Shown: positions 17,236 to 25,462 of the stretch, piece after piece
Numbering within the stretch: position 1 is the first letter of the stretch
Layout: the number at the start of each line of letters is the position of its first letter
DNA from: an uncultured Oscillibacter sp.
Lineage (GTDB): Bacteria > Bacillota > Clostridia > Oscillospirales > Oscillospiraceae
Direction: 5' to 3'
DNA: 64,000 nt
Assembly: GCA_910584075.1 (NCBI GenBank)
Contig: CAJTZI010000001.1
Coordinates: forward strand, 111,639 to 175,638
The notes under the pieces: generated by a model
Told to the model about the DNA's origin: nothing
The model's database searches: none
Seen by the model: only the letters and a program-made list of their open reading frames with translations
Made by a program: the position numbers and the translations under genes

Positions 17236-18648
17236 ATGGATCTCATTGCCGCCATCGCCACCGGAGCCGCCGCCTCCGCCATCGGCATCGTCCGCCTCTC
17301 CGGCGACGGATGTTCCGCCGCCTGCGGCCGGGTCTTCCGGCCCGCCAATGGCCGCCCCTTCGGGGAGCAGGAGCCCCGGAAGCTGGTCATGGGCGAGATG
17401 CTGGACAGCCGGGGCCGGGTCATTGACCGGGGAATGGCCGTCCGCTTTCCCGCCCCCCGCAGCTACACCGGCGAGGACGCCGCCGAGCTCCACTGCCACG
17501 GCTCCCCCGTGGTGCTGCGGGAACTCCTCTCCGCCCTCTTCGCTGCCGGCGCCCGTCAGGCCGCCGCCGGTGAGTTCACCCGGCGGGCTTTTCTCAACGG
17601 CCGCATGGACCTGACCCAGGCCGAGGCCGTCATCGACCTGATCGACGCCGAGACCGCCGCCGCCGCCCGCAACGCCGCCGCCCAGCTGGACGGCGGCCTT
17701 CGCCGCGTCCTGGAGCCGGTCCAGGAAACCCTGCTGGACATCGCCAGCCGCTTCTATGCCGTGGTGGACTACCCCGACGAGGATATCCGGGACGTGAACC
17801 CGGCGGAGGTATCCGCCGCCCTGGGCTCCGCCGAGGACGCCCTCACCCGCCTCCTGGCGGACTGCCGCCGGGGGCAGGTCCTCAAGCACGGCGTCCGCAC
17901 CGCCATCGTGGGCCTGCCCAACGCCGGGAAATCCTCCCTCTTAAACGCCCTGGCGGGGTATGACCGGGCCATTGTCACCGACATTCCCGGCACCACCCGG
18001 GACACAGTGGAGGAGTCCGTCCTCTGCGGCGGGGTTCTCCTGCGCCTCGTCGACACGGCGGGCCTCCGGGAGACGGAGGACGCGGTGGAAAAGCTGGGGG
18101 TGGAGCGTTCCCGAAGGGCCATGGAACAGGCGGAGCTGATTTTACTGGTGTCCGACATGGGAGTGGACATGGAGCAGCCCCGCTCCCAGGCTTACCGGGA
18201 GGACTTCCACCATCTCCTGGCCCAGGTGGGCCGGCAGAAGACCCCCTGGGTCTACGTGGCCTCCAAGCGGGACCTCTCCGGCAGGGCGGCCGGGGCCCTG
18301 GGGGCCGTCGGAGACCCGGACTGGAACGGCCCCGCCGCCTGTGTCTCCCTCTCCGCTCTCACCGGCCAGGGCATGGAGGACCTGGCGGAGGCCGTGGCCG
18401 CCCTCTTCCCCGCCGGGCCCCCCGGGGAGGCCGGCTCCCTTCTCACGGACCGCCGCCAGGAGGACGCCGCCCGCCGGGCCCGGGACGCCGTCCGCCGGGG
18501 CCGCGCCGCCCTGGACAGCGGCCTGACTCCCGACGCCGTCCTCACCGACGCGGAGGAGGCCCTGAACGCCCTGGGGGAGCTGACGGGCCGCACGGCCCGG
18601 GAGGAGATCGTCTCCGCCGTCTTCTCCCGCTTCTGCGTGGGCAAATAA
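17236..18648 (+). CDS. mnmE: tRNA modification GTPase MnmE
   Basis: 470 residues. With MnmG it installs the (carboxymethyl)aminomethyl group on wobble uridine 34 of tRNAs. The N-terminal formyl-THF-binding domain starts with IAAIATGAAASAIGIVRLSG; the G domain carries GLPNAGKSSLLNAL (G1), DIPGTTRD (G2) and DTAGLRE (G3). G4 is SKRD in place of the usual NKxD. The C-terminus is the conserved FCVGK with the catalytic cysteine. ATG 17236 has GAAGGAG 8 nt upstream. MnmG, normally next door, is not in the window. The ring of origin-linked genes (mnmE, rsmG, noc, parAB, jag, yidC) is present here but scattered. Confidence 0.97.
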   Translation: MDLIAAIATGAAASAIGIVRLSGDGCSAACGRVFRPANGRPFGEQEPRKLVMGEMLDSRGRVIDRGMAVRFPAPRSYTGEDAAELHCHGSPVVLRELLSALFAAGARQAAAGEFTRRAFLNGRMDLTQAEAVIDLIDAETAAAARNAAAQLDGGLRRVLEPVQETLLDIASRFYAVVDYPDEDIRDVNPAEVSAALGSAEDALTRLLADCRRGQVLKHGVRTAIVGLPNAGKSSLLNALAGYDRAIVTDIPGTTRDTVEESVLCGGVLLRLVDTAGLRETEDAVEKLGVERSRRAMEQAELILLVSDMGVDMEQPRSQAYREDFHHLLAQVGRQKTPWVYVASKRDLSGRAAGALGAVGDPDWNGPAACVSLSALTGQGMEDLAEAVAALFPAGPPGEAGSLLTDRRQEDAARRARDAVRRGRAALDSGLTPDAVLTDAEEALNALGELTGRTAREEIVSAVFSRFCVGK

Positions 18649-18670
18649 TTTTGAAATCCGTCAAGTGCGG

Positions 18671-18699
18671 TTTACAAAACCACGTTTTGGTGGTACAAT
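18671..18699 (+). promoter_or_regulatory. Promoter of the DUF1836-DegV operon with an internal inverted repeat
   Basis: TTTACA (18671-18676) and TACAAT (18694-18699) with a 17-bp spacer. The spacer contains ACCAC-GTTTTG-GTGGT (about 18679-18694), a potential operator placed between -35 and -10. Confidence 0.75.
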
Positions 18700-18744
18700 A
18701 CCCTGTAAAATACCGTCAATATCTTTGTGAAGGAGTATTGTACC

Positions 18745-19317
18745 ATGTGTGATTCAGCCTCTTTGCAGGAGCGGCTGCGGACCCAGCGCCCCGTGGACTG
18801 GGACCAGCTGCCGGATTTCTCCCTGTATATGGACCAGGTGCTCAGCTATATGGACCGGCAGGTCATCCGCTTTGACGAGGACGACGGCCTCACCGCCGCC
18901 ATGGTGAACAACTACACCAAAAGCGGCCTGGTGCCCCGGGCGGAGGGCAAGAAGTACGGCCGGGAGCATCTTGCGTACCTCACGGTCATCTGCGTTTTGA
19001 AGCGGGTCATGTCCACCCGGGACATGGACCTGCTCATCCGGCAGGAGCTCCAGGGGGACCGCTCCGTTCAGGATGGCTACGCCGCCTTCTGCGACAGCCT
19101 GGACAAGGCGCTGAACCTCACCGCCGGGGAGATGAAGAGCCGTCCCGGCGGCGATGAGGACCTGGCGGACGCCGCCATTCACTTCGCCCTGCTCAGCTAT
19201 GCCGCCGGCGTGGCCAGCAGCCGCTATGTCACCATGCTGCGCCGGCGGACCGCCCAGGCGGCGGAGGCCGCCGCCCCCGCGAAAAAGACAAAAAAGGAGC
19301 GTGGACAGGATGCGTGA
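18745..19317 (+). CDS. DUF1836 domain protein
   Basis: 190 residues. The core PDFSLYMDQVLSYMDRQVIRF, then LTAAMVNNYTKSGLVPRAEG and KKYGREHLAYLTVICVLKRV matches the DUF1836 family, whose fold (a MerR-like helix set with 'TAAMVNNYTK..G.V..P..K.Y') suggests DNA binding; function is not established. The tail (AAPAKKTKKERGQDA) is basic. ATG 18745 is preferred to an in-frame GTG at 18727 because GAAGGAG lies 9 nt before the ATG. It overlaps the DegV gene by 8 nt. Confidence 0.85.
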   Translation: MCDSASLQERLRTQRPVDWDQLPDFSLYMDQVLSYMDRQVIRFDEDDGLTAAMVNNYTKSGLVPRAEGKKYGREHLAYLTVICVLKRVMSTRDMDLLIRQELQGDRSVQDGYAAFCDSLDKALNLTAGEMKSRPGGDEDLADAAIHFALLSYAAGVASSRYVTMLRRRTAQAAEAAAPAKKTKKERGQDA

Positions 19318-20176
19318 TTTTGCCATCATGACGGACAGCTGCTGCGACCTCACCGCCGCCATGGCGGAGGAGCTGTCGGTCCTCCCCCTGAGCCTGCACA
19401 TGGGCGGGGCGGTATACCGCAACTGGCTGGACGGACGGGACATCGGCTTCCCGGAGTTCTATGGCCGGGTGCGGGGCGGCGAGACTGCGTCCACCGCCGC
19501 CGTCAGCGTGGGGGACTTCGACTCGGAGATGCGGAAAATCCTGCAATCCGGCCGGGACATCCTCTGCATCAGCTTCTCCTCCGCCCTGTCCGCCACCTTT
19601 CAGTCCGCCTCCATCGCCGCGGAGGACCTGCGCCAGGAGTTCCCGGAGGCCAGAATTTACGTGGTGGACAGCCTCTGCGCCTCTCTGGGACAGGGCCTCT
19701 TGGTGTGGCTCTGCGCCCGGGAGCGGGAAAAGGGGCGGACGCTGGAGGAGGTCCGCGCCTTTTCCGAGGAGACCAAGGGCAGGATCTGCCACTGGTTCAC
19801 GGTGGACGACCTGAACCATCTGAAACGGGGCGGGCGGATTGGCGCCGCCACGGCCCTCTTCGGCACCATGCTCTCCATCAAGCCGGTCATGCACGTGGAC
19901 GACGGCGGCCGTCTCACCCCCGTCGGCAAGGTCCGGGGCCGGCGGGCCTCCCTGCTGGCCCTGGTGGACGAGATGGAGAAAACCGCCGCCGACCCGCAAA
20001 ACCAGACCGTCTTCATCTCCCACGGGGACTGTCTCGCGGACGCGGAGCTTGTGGCGGAGGAGATCCGCCGCCGCTTCGGCACGAAGGACATTCACATCAA
20101 CTACGTGGGCCCGGTGATCGGCAGCCACTCCGGCCCGGGGACCGTGGCGCTGTTCTTCCTGGGAGACCCCCGGTAA
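19310..20176 (+). CDS. DegV-family fatty-acid-binding protein
   Basis: 288 residues with the DegV fold: FAIMTDSCCDLT at the N-terminus, the serine-containing ligand loop CISFSSALSATFQSA, the conserved HWFTVDDLNHLKRGGRIG and SIKPVMHVDDGG, and a C-terminal VGPVIGSHSGPGTVALFF. DegV proteins (FakB type) bind a fatty acid for phosphorylation by FakA kinase; no fakA is visible here. ATG 19310 overlaps the previous stop; AAGGAG lies 10 nt upstream. A GC-rich hairpin follows at about 20215-20235 with no T-tract. Confidence 0.95.
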   Translation: MRDFAIMTDSCCDLTAAMAEELSVLPLSLHMGGAVYRNWLDGRDIGFPEFYGRVRGGETASTAAVSVGDFDSEMRKILQSGRDILCISFSSALSATFQSASIAAEDLRQEFPEARIYVVDSLCASLGQGLLVWLCAREREKGRTLEEVRAFSEETKGRICHWFTVDDLNHLKRGGRIGAATALFGTMLSIKPVMHVDDGGRLTPVGKVRGRRASLLALVDEMEKTAADPQNQTVFISHGDCLADAELVAEEIRRRFGTKDIHINYVGPVIGSHSGPGTVALFFLGDPR

Positions 20177-20277
20177 CTCCGGCGGTTTCGGGAAAACGAT
20201 CCGGTCGGGTGACCGGCCCCCGCAGGGGCCGGCTCCTCCCCACATTGCACCATATTTTACGAAAGGAGTCTGGTGTT

Positions 20278-21231
20278 TTGAATTGGCTGGAAGTACATAT
20301 TGACACCAACCACGCCGGTCTGGAGCCGGTGGAGGCCATGCTGTCCTCTCTGGACGTGGACGGCGTGGTAATCGACGACGAGACGGAGTTCCGGGAGTTT
20401 CTGGAGGACAACCGCCAGTACTGGGACTATGTGGACGAGGACCTGAGCCGCCGCATGGCGGGGCTGTCCCGGGTCACCTTCTACCTCCAGGCCGACGGAA
20501 CGGGCTTCGCCAAGCTGGGGGAGGTCCGTCTGGCCCTGGAGAATCTCCGGACCCAGGGCCGGGACTGGGGCCCCCTCATCATGTCCCTGGACAACCTGGC
20601 CGACGAGGACTGGGAGAACAACTGGAAGCAGTATTACAAGCCCATCGAGATCGGGGAGCGCCTGCTGGTGGTGCCCAAGTGGGAGACCGTGGACCCCGGG
20701 AAGCGGGTCCCCCTGTACCTGGACCCCGGCCTGACCTTCGGCACCGGGGACCACCCCACCACCCGGCTGTGTCTGGCGGCCCTGGAGAGCTCCATCCGGG
20801 GCGGGGAGCGGGTGCTGGACCTGGGCTGCGGCAGCGGCATTTTGTCCATCGCCGCGTTAAAGCTGGGCGCGGCCTCTGCCCGGGCGGTGGATATCGACCG
20901 CATGTGCCTGGACGTGGCCTGCGAAAACGCCGCCCTCAACGGCATCGGCAAAGACGTGTGCACCGTGGAGGTGGGAAATGTCCTGACGGACGAATCCCTG
21001 CGGGCCTCCCTGGGCGGCGGCTACGACGTGGTCCTGGCCAATATCGTGGCGGATGTGATCATCGGTCTGGCCCCCCTGGTCCGGGGCTTTTTGAAGGAGG
21101 GCGGGCTGTTCCTCTGCTCCGGCATCATTGAGGGCCGGGAGGCGGAGGTGGCGGAGCACCTGCGGGCGGCGGGCCTTACAATCCTGGAGACCCGGGAGCA
21201 ACAGGGCTGGTACGCCTGCACCTGCCGCTGA
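20278..21231 (+). CDS. prmA: Ribosomal protein L11 methyltransferase
   Basis: 317 residues. SAM-dependent trimethylation of ribosomal protein L11. The N-terminal substrate-recognition domain (WLEVHIDTNHAGLEPVEAML) precedes the Rossmann methyltransferase domain with FGTGDHPTTRLCL, motif I VLDLGCGSGILSIAALKLGA, DIDRMCLDVACENAALNG and VLANIVADVIIGLAP (NPPY-equivalent NIxxxxI). The start is TTG 20278, with GAAAGGAG 9 nt upstream; no ATG is near. In Firmicutes prmA is often between dnaJ and rsmE; neither is here. Confidence 0.96.
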   Translation: MNWLEVHIDTNHAGLEPVEAMLSSLDVDGVVIDDETEFREFLEDNRQYWDYVDEDLSRRMAGLSRVTFYLQADGTGFAKLGEVRLALENLRTQGRDWGPLIMSLDNLADEDWENNWKQYYKPIEIGERLLVVPKWETVDPGKRVPLYLDPGLTFGTGDHPTTRLCLAALESSIRGGERVLDLGCGSGILSIAALKLGAASARAVDIDRMCLDVACENAALNGIGKDVCTVEVGNVLTDESLRASLGGGYDVVLANIVADVIIGLAPLVRGFLKEGGLFLCSGIIEGREAEVAEHLRAAGLTILETREQQGWYACTCR

Positions 21232-21328
21232 CAGGGAGAGTCCGTTATTCTGCACATTTCTTTGCCCGCGAACTGCCCTTTCTCCCAAGGATGACATTGG
21301 GCGCATTGACGAAAAGCGGCTTCTCGCC

Positions 21329-21796
21329 ATGCTGAATGCCAGAATTGAGCATCAATCCGCTGTGGAAGCTGTTGAGATCGCCAAGGACACCGCCGACCAG
21401 GCGCAGAAAGACGATGACGGCGATGGCGCCACCATCGAAGACGGCATTCTTCCCCTGGCCATGATGCCTACCCGCGGAGAGCTGATCAACTGCCTCTACG
21501 TCCGCGCCGGCAGCCCCGCCGCCGAAGCCCCCGCCTTCACCGATGTCCCCGCCAGCCATGAGTTTGCGCAGGCCATCGGCTGGACCCAGGCCAACGGCAT
21601 TGCCGCGGCCTACGGGGACGGCACCTTTGATCCCGACAGCTTCGTCATCGTCGCCGACCTCACCGTCTTCCTCGCCAACTACGCTAAGTTCAGCGGAATG
21701 ACCGTGTCCTTCCCCCTGAGCGCCGTGGCCAGTCTGGAGGATAACGCCATCGTGGAGAACGCCGACGAAATCCTCGCCCAGTTCTTCGCCGCCTGA
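21329..21796 (+). CDS. Orphan SLH-like domain protein, probably a gene remnant
   Basis: The 155-residue frame contains one degenerate S-layer homology domain: TRGELINCLYVRAGSP, APAFTDVPASHEFAQAIGWT, QANGIAAAYGDGTFDPDS, then DLTVFLANYAKFSG where intact SLH domains carry a TRAQ-type motif. An acidic helical stretch (EHQSAVEAVEIAKDTADQAQ) precedes it. There is no signal peptide and no ribosome binding site before ATG 21329; the same frame is open upstream into prmA and shows protein-like sequence (DDIGRIDEKRLLAMLNARIE) before the ATG. A good terminator follows. It looks like the C-terminal piece of a formerly larger surface protein; a functional small protein cannot be excluded. Confidence 0.5.
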   Translation: MLNARIEHQSAVEAVEIAKDTADQAQKDDDGDGATIEDGILPLAMMPTRGELINCLYVRAGSPAAEAPAFTDVPASHEFAQAIGWTQANGIAAAYGDGTFDPDSFVIVADLTVFLANYAKFSGMTVSFPLSAVASLEDNAIVENADEILAQFFAA

Positions 21797-21832
21797 TTCC
21801 CCGCCTCCAATTCCAATCCCTCCGCCCCTCAA

Positions 21833-21865
21833 CCGGCGCCCCCTCCGGGGCGGCGGTCTTTTTTT
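21833..21865 (+). terminator. Rho-independent terminator
   Basis: A 10-bp stem with one mismatch (21833-21842 with 21847-21856) and a CTCC loop is followed by TCTTTTTTT. It ends the prmA/SLH-fragment unit. Confidence 0.85.
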
Positions 21866-21949
21866 CCCTCTTCGACAGATTCCAGCCGCCTTCTCCCTCC
21901 ACAATATGTAGAATATAGAAAACATTATCAACACAAAGGAGGCGGTTTT

Positions 21950-22744
21950 ATGGATCGCGCGGAAAACCGGCGCGTCCTGCGCCTGCCGGCGGCGGATATC
22001 CGTCCCAATCCCGCTCAGCCCCGCAGGTTCTTTGACGAGGCGGCCCTGCGGGAGCTGGCGTCCTCCATCCGGCGCCACGGCATCCTCCAGCCCCTCACCG
22101 TCCGGCGGCGGGGAGACGGCTGGGAGCTGGTGGCCGGGGAGCGGCGGCTCCGGGCCGCAAGGCTTGCCGGTCTGGACACGGTGCCCTGCATCGAGGCGGA
22201 GGTAGACAGCCGCCAGTCCGCCCTGCTGGCCCTGGTGGAGAACCTCCAGCGCCAGGACCTCCACTACTTCGAGGAGGCCGCCGCCATCGCCGCGTACATC
22301 CGGGACTCCGGCTCCACCCAGGAGGAGGCCGCCGCCCTGCTGGGCCGGTCCCCCTCCGCGGTGGCCAACAAGCTTCGCCTTCTGCGCCTCTCTCCCGCCT
22401 GCCGGGAGATTTTGACCTCCGGCGGCCTGGCGGAGCGCCACGCCCGCACCCTTCTGCGGCTGGAGGACGAGAGCGAACGCCTGCTGGCCGCCCGGCACAT
22501 GGCGGAAAAACAGCTCACCGTGGCCCAGGCGGAGCAGTACGTTGACCGCCGCCTGACGGCCCTCCAAGCCACGCCCCCCGCGGGACGGCAGTCATACATC
22601 ATAAAAGACGTGCGCCTCTTCCTCAACAGTCTGGACCGGGGCCTTCGCATCATCCGGGACGCCGGGGTGGACGCCGCCTGCGGCAGGGAGGAGACGGAGG
22701 ACGACATCCTCCTCACCATCCGCATCCCCAAACACCGCCGCTGA
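21950..22744 (+). CDS. noc: ParB/Noc-family DNA-binding CTPase (ParB paralogue)
   Basis: 264 residues. ParB-fold N-terminus IRPNPAQPRRFFDEAALREL and LASSIRRHGILQPLTVRR, CTP-binding motif GERRLRAARLAGL and ENLQRQDLHYFEEA, then the HTH (STQEEAAALLGRSPSAVANK). It is a second ParB-type protein besides the parB at 39.7 kb; in Firmicutes such a paralogue is usually the nucleoid-occlusion protein Noc, which binds NBS sites and the membrane. A clear N-terminal amphipathic membrane helix of Bacillus Noc is not evident, so the Noc label is tentative. ATG 21950 has AAAGGAGG 7 nt upstream. It stands alone, flanked by a terminator and a giant hairpin, and no ParA partner is adjacent. Confidence 0.85.
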   Translation: MDRAENRRVLRLPAADIRPNPAQPRRFFDEAALRELASSIRRHGILQPLTVRRRGDGWELVAGERRLRAARLAGLDTVPCIEAEVDSRQSALLALVENLQRQDLHYFEEAAAIAAYIRDSGSTQEEAAALLGRSPSAVANKLRLLRLSPACREILTSGGLAERHARTLLRLEDESERLLAARHMAEKQLTVAQAEQYVDRRLTALQATPPAGRQSYIIKDVRLFLNSLDRGLRIIRDAGVDAACGREETEDDILLTIRIPKHRR

Positions 22745-22751
22745 ATTTTAT

Positions 22752-22828
22752 GCGCCCCCTCACTTCCGCCCTCCCGGCCCTCCCTGTGGGGGCCGGGAGG
22801 GCCGGGAGGGCGGAAGTGAGGGGGGCGC
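22752..22828. repeat. Very long near-perfect inverted repeat after the Noc-like gene
   Basis: Arms of about 33 nt (22752-22784 with 22795-22828) pair along their whole length with a single extra G in the right arm and a 10-nt loop. No T-tract follows. It may terminate transcription but is far longer than the usual terminator stem. In the rest of the 22745-23051 gap, a TACAAT at 22976-22981 is the likely -10 of the VanW gene; its -35 is poor. Confidence 0.7.
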
Positions 22829-23051
22829 CGCATCTCTAAACGGCAAACGGCAAAGCCGCCAAAGGCTGCGCAGGGCGGCAGGCCCCTGCAAAATCCGTCA
22901 TATATTGAAAAAATCTCTCCCTCGCTTTCCTTTTATTGTTACTGGATTGTAACCTTTTTTTCACCCGGAATGTGTTACAATACACCGTGGCGGAAAAGGG
23001 CCGGTTGTGTGCGGCGCCTTTTCAAAAGGAACAAGCGACAGGAGGGGCTTC

Positions 23052-24833
23052 ATGGAACAGATCAACGAAGCCGTGGAAAAGCGGGCCGGGGGCACCCGGC
23101 TGAAAAAGGGCGGCGGCATCGGCGGTCCGCTGCTGATCGCCCTGGGATTGACGGCTGTCATCGCCGGCGGGGCCTATCTGGGCCTGTGCGCCTACGCGCT
23201 CAACAGCGGCGCCGTCTGGAGCGGCACCCATGTACTGAATCAAAATATCGGCGGCCTCACCCGGGAGGAGGCTGTCCAAAAAGTGGAGGCGGCCCTGCCG
23301 GACCTCCAGATCGGCCTCCAGCTCTACGATGCGGCCGGCGGCCCCGTGGACACAGCCTCCCCCGACGGTCTCTCCGCCTCCATTCCCCTCAGCGATCTGG
23401 GGGCGGAGGTGGACGCCGCCGCCCTGGTGGACTATGCGGACAGCTCCGTGAGATCCGGTTCCTTCCTCACCGCCGGATACCGCTATCTGGCCGCCTCCGC
23501 CCCCCGCGGCCTCAGCAGCCCGGACGCCGTCCGCCTGGATGCCGCCAAAACGGCGGAGACCGCCCGGCGGGTGGCGGGGGAACTGTCCTGGCCCGCCCTG
23601 AACACGGAATACGGCGTGGAGGAAAATGCTCTCCTGGTGCGTACCGCCATGGATGGCCGTTCCGTGGACGCGGAGGAGCTGGAGGAGGTCCTGCACAGCC
23701 GCGCTTGGGTGGGAACCCTTACCATCTCCTTCCCCTGCGAGACCCTCCCTCCCGCCAGGACCATGACCGCCCAGGAGATCCACGATGCTGTCAGCGGCGA
23801 GGTGAAAAACGCCGGCTATGACATCGAGAAAAGCGCCATCACCCCCGAGCAGGTGGGGGCGGACTTTGACGTGCCCGCCGCCCAGGCCCTCATGGACGCA
23901 GCGGAGCCCGGCTCCACCGTGCGCGTTGCCGCGGACATTCAGCTCCCCGCCGTCACGGCGGAGGACCTGGAGGAGCTGCTGTTCCGGGATGTGCTGGGAG
24001 AGGCCAGGACCCACGTCTCCGGCACGGCGGCCCGGATCTCCAACGTCAAGCTGGCCTCCGCCGCCTTCAACGGCGTGGTGCTCAACAGCGGCGATGTGTT
24101 CTCCTACAACGAGACCGTGGGCCAGCGGACGGCGGCCAAGGGCTACAAGCCCGCCCCGGCCTATGTGCAGGGTGAGACGGTGGACGAGATCGGCGGCGGC
24201 GTGTGCCAGCCCTCCTCCACGCTGTACTTAGCCTGCCTCCGGGCCAACCTGGAGATCACGGAGCGGTACGCCCACCGGTACGTCCCCACCTACATCGGCA
24301 AGGGCATGGACGCCACCGTCTCCTGGGGCGGGCCGGATTATAAGTTCACCAACAACACTGACTACCCCATCAAGATCGAGACCGTCTACGAAAAGGGCTA
24401 TCTCACGGTGCGCATCCTGGGCACCAATCTGGACGGCACCTATGTGAAGATGACCTACGAGCAGCTCTCCTCCACGCCCTTCGAGGTGGTCTACGAGGAC
24501 GACCCCGCCCTGGCCCCGGGAGAGGAAGTGGTGAAGGTCACCCCCTACACCGGCTACAAGGGCCGGACCTACCGCAACGTCTACGCCGCCGACGGCTCCC
24601 TGATCTCCAGCGAGTACGAGGATACCAGCGACTACAAGGTCCGCAACCGGGTGATCCTCCGCGGCCCGGCGGTGGAACAGCCCCCCGCCCCGGTGGTAAA
24701 CCCCATCCCCGGCGATATCACTGTGGATTTCCCCCCGGCGGAGACGGACCCCGGCGCACTCACGGACCCCCCCCTGGAGGACCCGGGCATGACCCCGCCC
24801 ATCATCGTCCTTCCGGAGGGCGTAATCGGCTGA
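23052..24833 (+). CDS. VanW-family membrane-anchored cell-wall protein
   Basis: 593 residues. One N-terminal membrane anchor (about residues 25-50, LLIALGLTAVIAGGAYLGLC) precedes two peptidoglycan-binding-like segments (HVLNQNIGGLTREEAVQKVE begins the first) and a VanW domain at about 320-450: ISNVKLASAAFNGVVLNSGD, FSYNETVGQRTAAKGYKPAP, EIGGGVCQPSSTLYLACLRA, AHRYVPTYIGKGMDATVSWG. A G5-like linker and a proline-rich tail finish it. This is the YoaR-like architecture. Despite the name, the domain does not by itself imply vancomycin resistance. ATG 23052 has AGGAGG 6 nt upstream. Its role is most likely in wall binding or remodelling; a catalytic activity is not known to me. Confidence 0.93.
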   Translation: MEQINEAVEKRAGGTRLKKGGGIGGPLLIALGLTAVIAGGAYLGLCAYALNSGAVWSGTHVLNQNIGGLTREEAVQKVEAALPDLQIGLQLYDAAGGPVDTASPDGLSASIPLSDLGAEVDAAALVDYADSSVRSGSFLTAGYRYLAASAPRGLSSPDAVRLDAAKTAETARRVAGELSWPALNTEYGVEENALLVRTAMDGRSVDAEELEEVLHSRAWVGTLTISFPCETLPPARTMTAQEIHDAVSGEVKNAGYDIEKSAITPEQVGADFDVPAAQALMDAAEPGSTVRVAADIQLPAVTAEDLEELLFRDVLGEARTHVSGTAARISNVKLASAAFNGVVLNSGDVFSYNETVGQRTAAKGYKPAPAYVQGETVDEIGGGVCQPSSTLYLACLRANLEITERYAHRYVPTYIGKGMDATVSWGGPDYKFTNNTDYPIKIETVYEKGYLTVRILGTNLDGTYVKMTYEQLSSTPFEVVYEDDPALAPGEEVVKVTPYTGYKGRTYRNVYAADGSLISSEYEDTSDYKVRNRVILRGPAVEQPPAPVVNPIPGDITVDFPPAETDPGALTDPPLEDPGMTPPIIVLPEGVIG

Positions 24834-24858
24834 ACCTCCCAATACCCAAGGTGCCAAT

Positions 24859-24890
24859 GCGGCGCCGCCAGACCCCTGGCGGCGCCGCTT
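24859..24890 (+). terminator. Hairpin terminator after the VanW gene
   Basis: A perfect 13-bp GC-rich stem (24859-24871 with 24876-24888) and a 4-nt loop, followed by TTCTGATTTC; the T-tract is weak. Confidence 0.6.
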
Positions 24891-24981
24891 CTGATTTCAC
24901 AGCCCACGAGATACCAAATATATTTTGATGGGCAAATCGGAGGAGGCAACCGGCAGTTGACCCCCTGCAACCCCCATGCGG

Positions 24982-25010
24982 TTTACACCGGCGGCAGTTT
25001 TCTGTACAGT
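24982..25010 (+). promoter_or_regulatory. Promoter of the XRE-membrane-protein gene block
   Basis: TTTACA (24982-24987), a 17-bp spacer and TACAGT (25005-25010), 18 bp before the ATG. AAAGGAGGAG follows directly, so the transcript leader is very short. Confidence 0.7.
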
Positions 25011-25028
25011 AAAGGAGGAGTGAAAGAG

Positions 25029-25445
25029 ATGAAGCTGGAGGAAAAGCTGACCAGTCTGCGAAAGGAAAAGGGCCTCACCCAGCTGGAGCTGGCGGAGGCC
25101 GTCCACGTATCCCGCCAGGCCGTGTCCCGGTGGGAGGTGGGAACGGCCATTCCCACCACGGAAAATCTGGCCGCTCTGAGCCAGATCTACGGCGTAACCG
25201 TGGACGATCTGCTCAATGACCGGGAGGAACTGCCCGCTCCCAAAAAAGAGCCGCCCCCCGCGGAGACGGGAAAGGGGCGCTGGCTGGCCGTCGCCCTGGC
25301 CGCTCTGAGTCTGGCGGTCCTAATTCTGGCAGTCTGCGTCGGCGCGCTGCTCCTGAGCCAGCGGGAGGACGCCCATGATCTCAGCGATTTAATAGGAGAG
25401 GAGGGAGTAGCATCCAACGGCACCTTTTCACTGGAGTGGCCATAA
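25029..25445 (+). CDS. XRE-type HTH protein with a C-terminal membrane helix
   Basis: 138 residues. Residues 1-65 are a Cro/C1 HTH (LTSLRKEKGLTQLELAEAVH, VSRQAVSRWEVGTAIPTTEN, LAALSQIYGVTVDDLLND). After a proline-rich linker a single hydrophobic helix follows (about residues 85-115, LAVALAALSLAVLILAVCVG) with a short acidic tail outside. This membrane-tethered HTH layout suggests a regulator that senses something at the membrane. ATG 25029 has AAAGGAGGAG upstream; an earlier in-frame ATG at 24957 precedes the promoter. The gene ends 17 bp before a secreted-protein gene and starts the block ending at 26998. Its GC content is like the host, unlike the last two genes of the block. Confidence 0.85.
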   Translation: MKLEEKLTSLRKEKGLTQLELAEAVHVSRQAVSRWEVGTAIPTTENLAALSQIYGVTVDDLLNDREELPAPKKEPPPAETGKGRWLAVALAALSLAVLILAVCVGALLLSQREDAHDLSDLIGEEGVASNGTFSLEWP

Positions 25446-25462
25446 GAGAGGAGGTGAACACC

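Noticed and set aside
23052..24833. Vancomycin-resistance gene
   Set aside because: VanW domain alone is common in Firmicutes wall proteins; no vanH/A/X or VanS/R genes are present.
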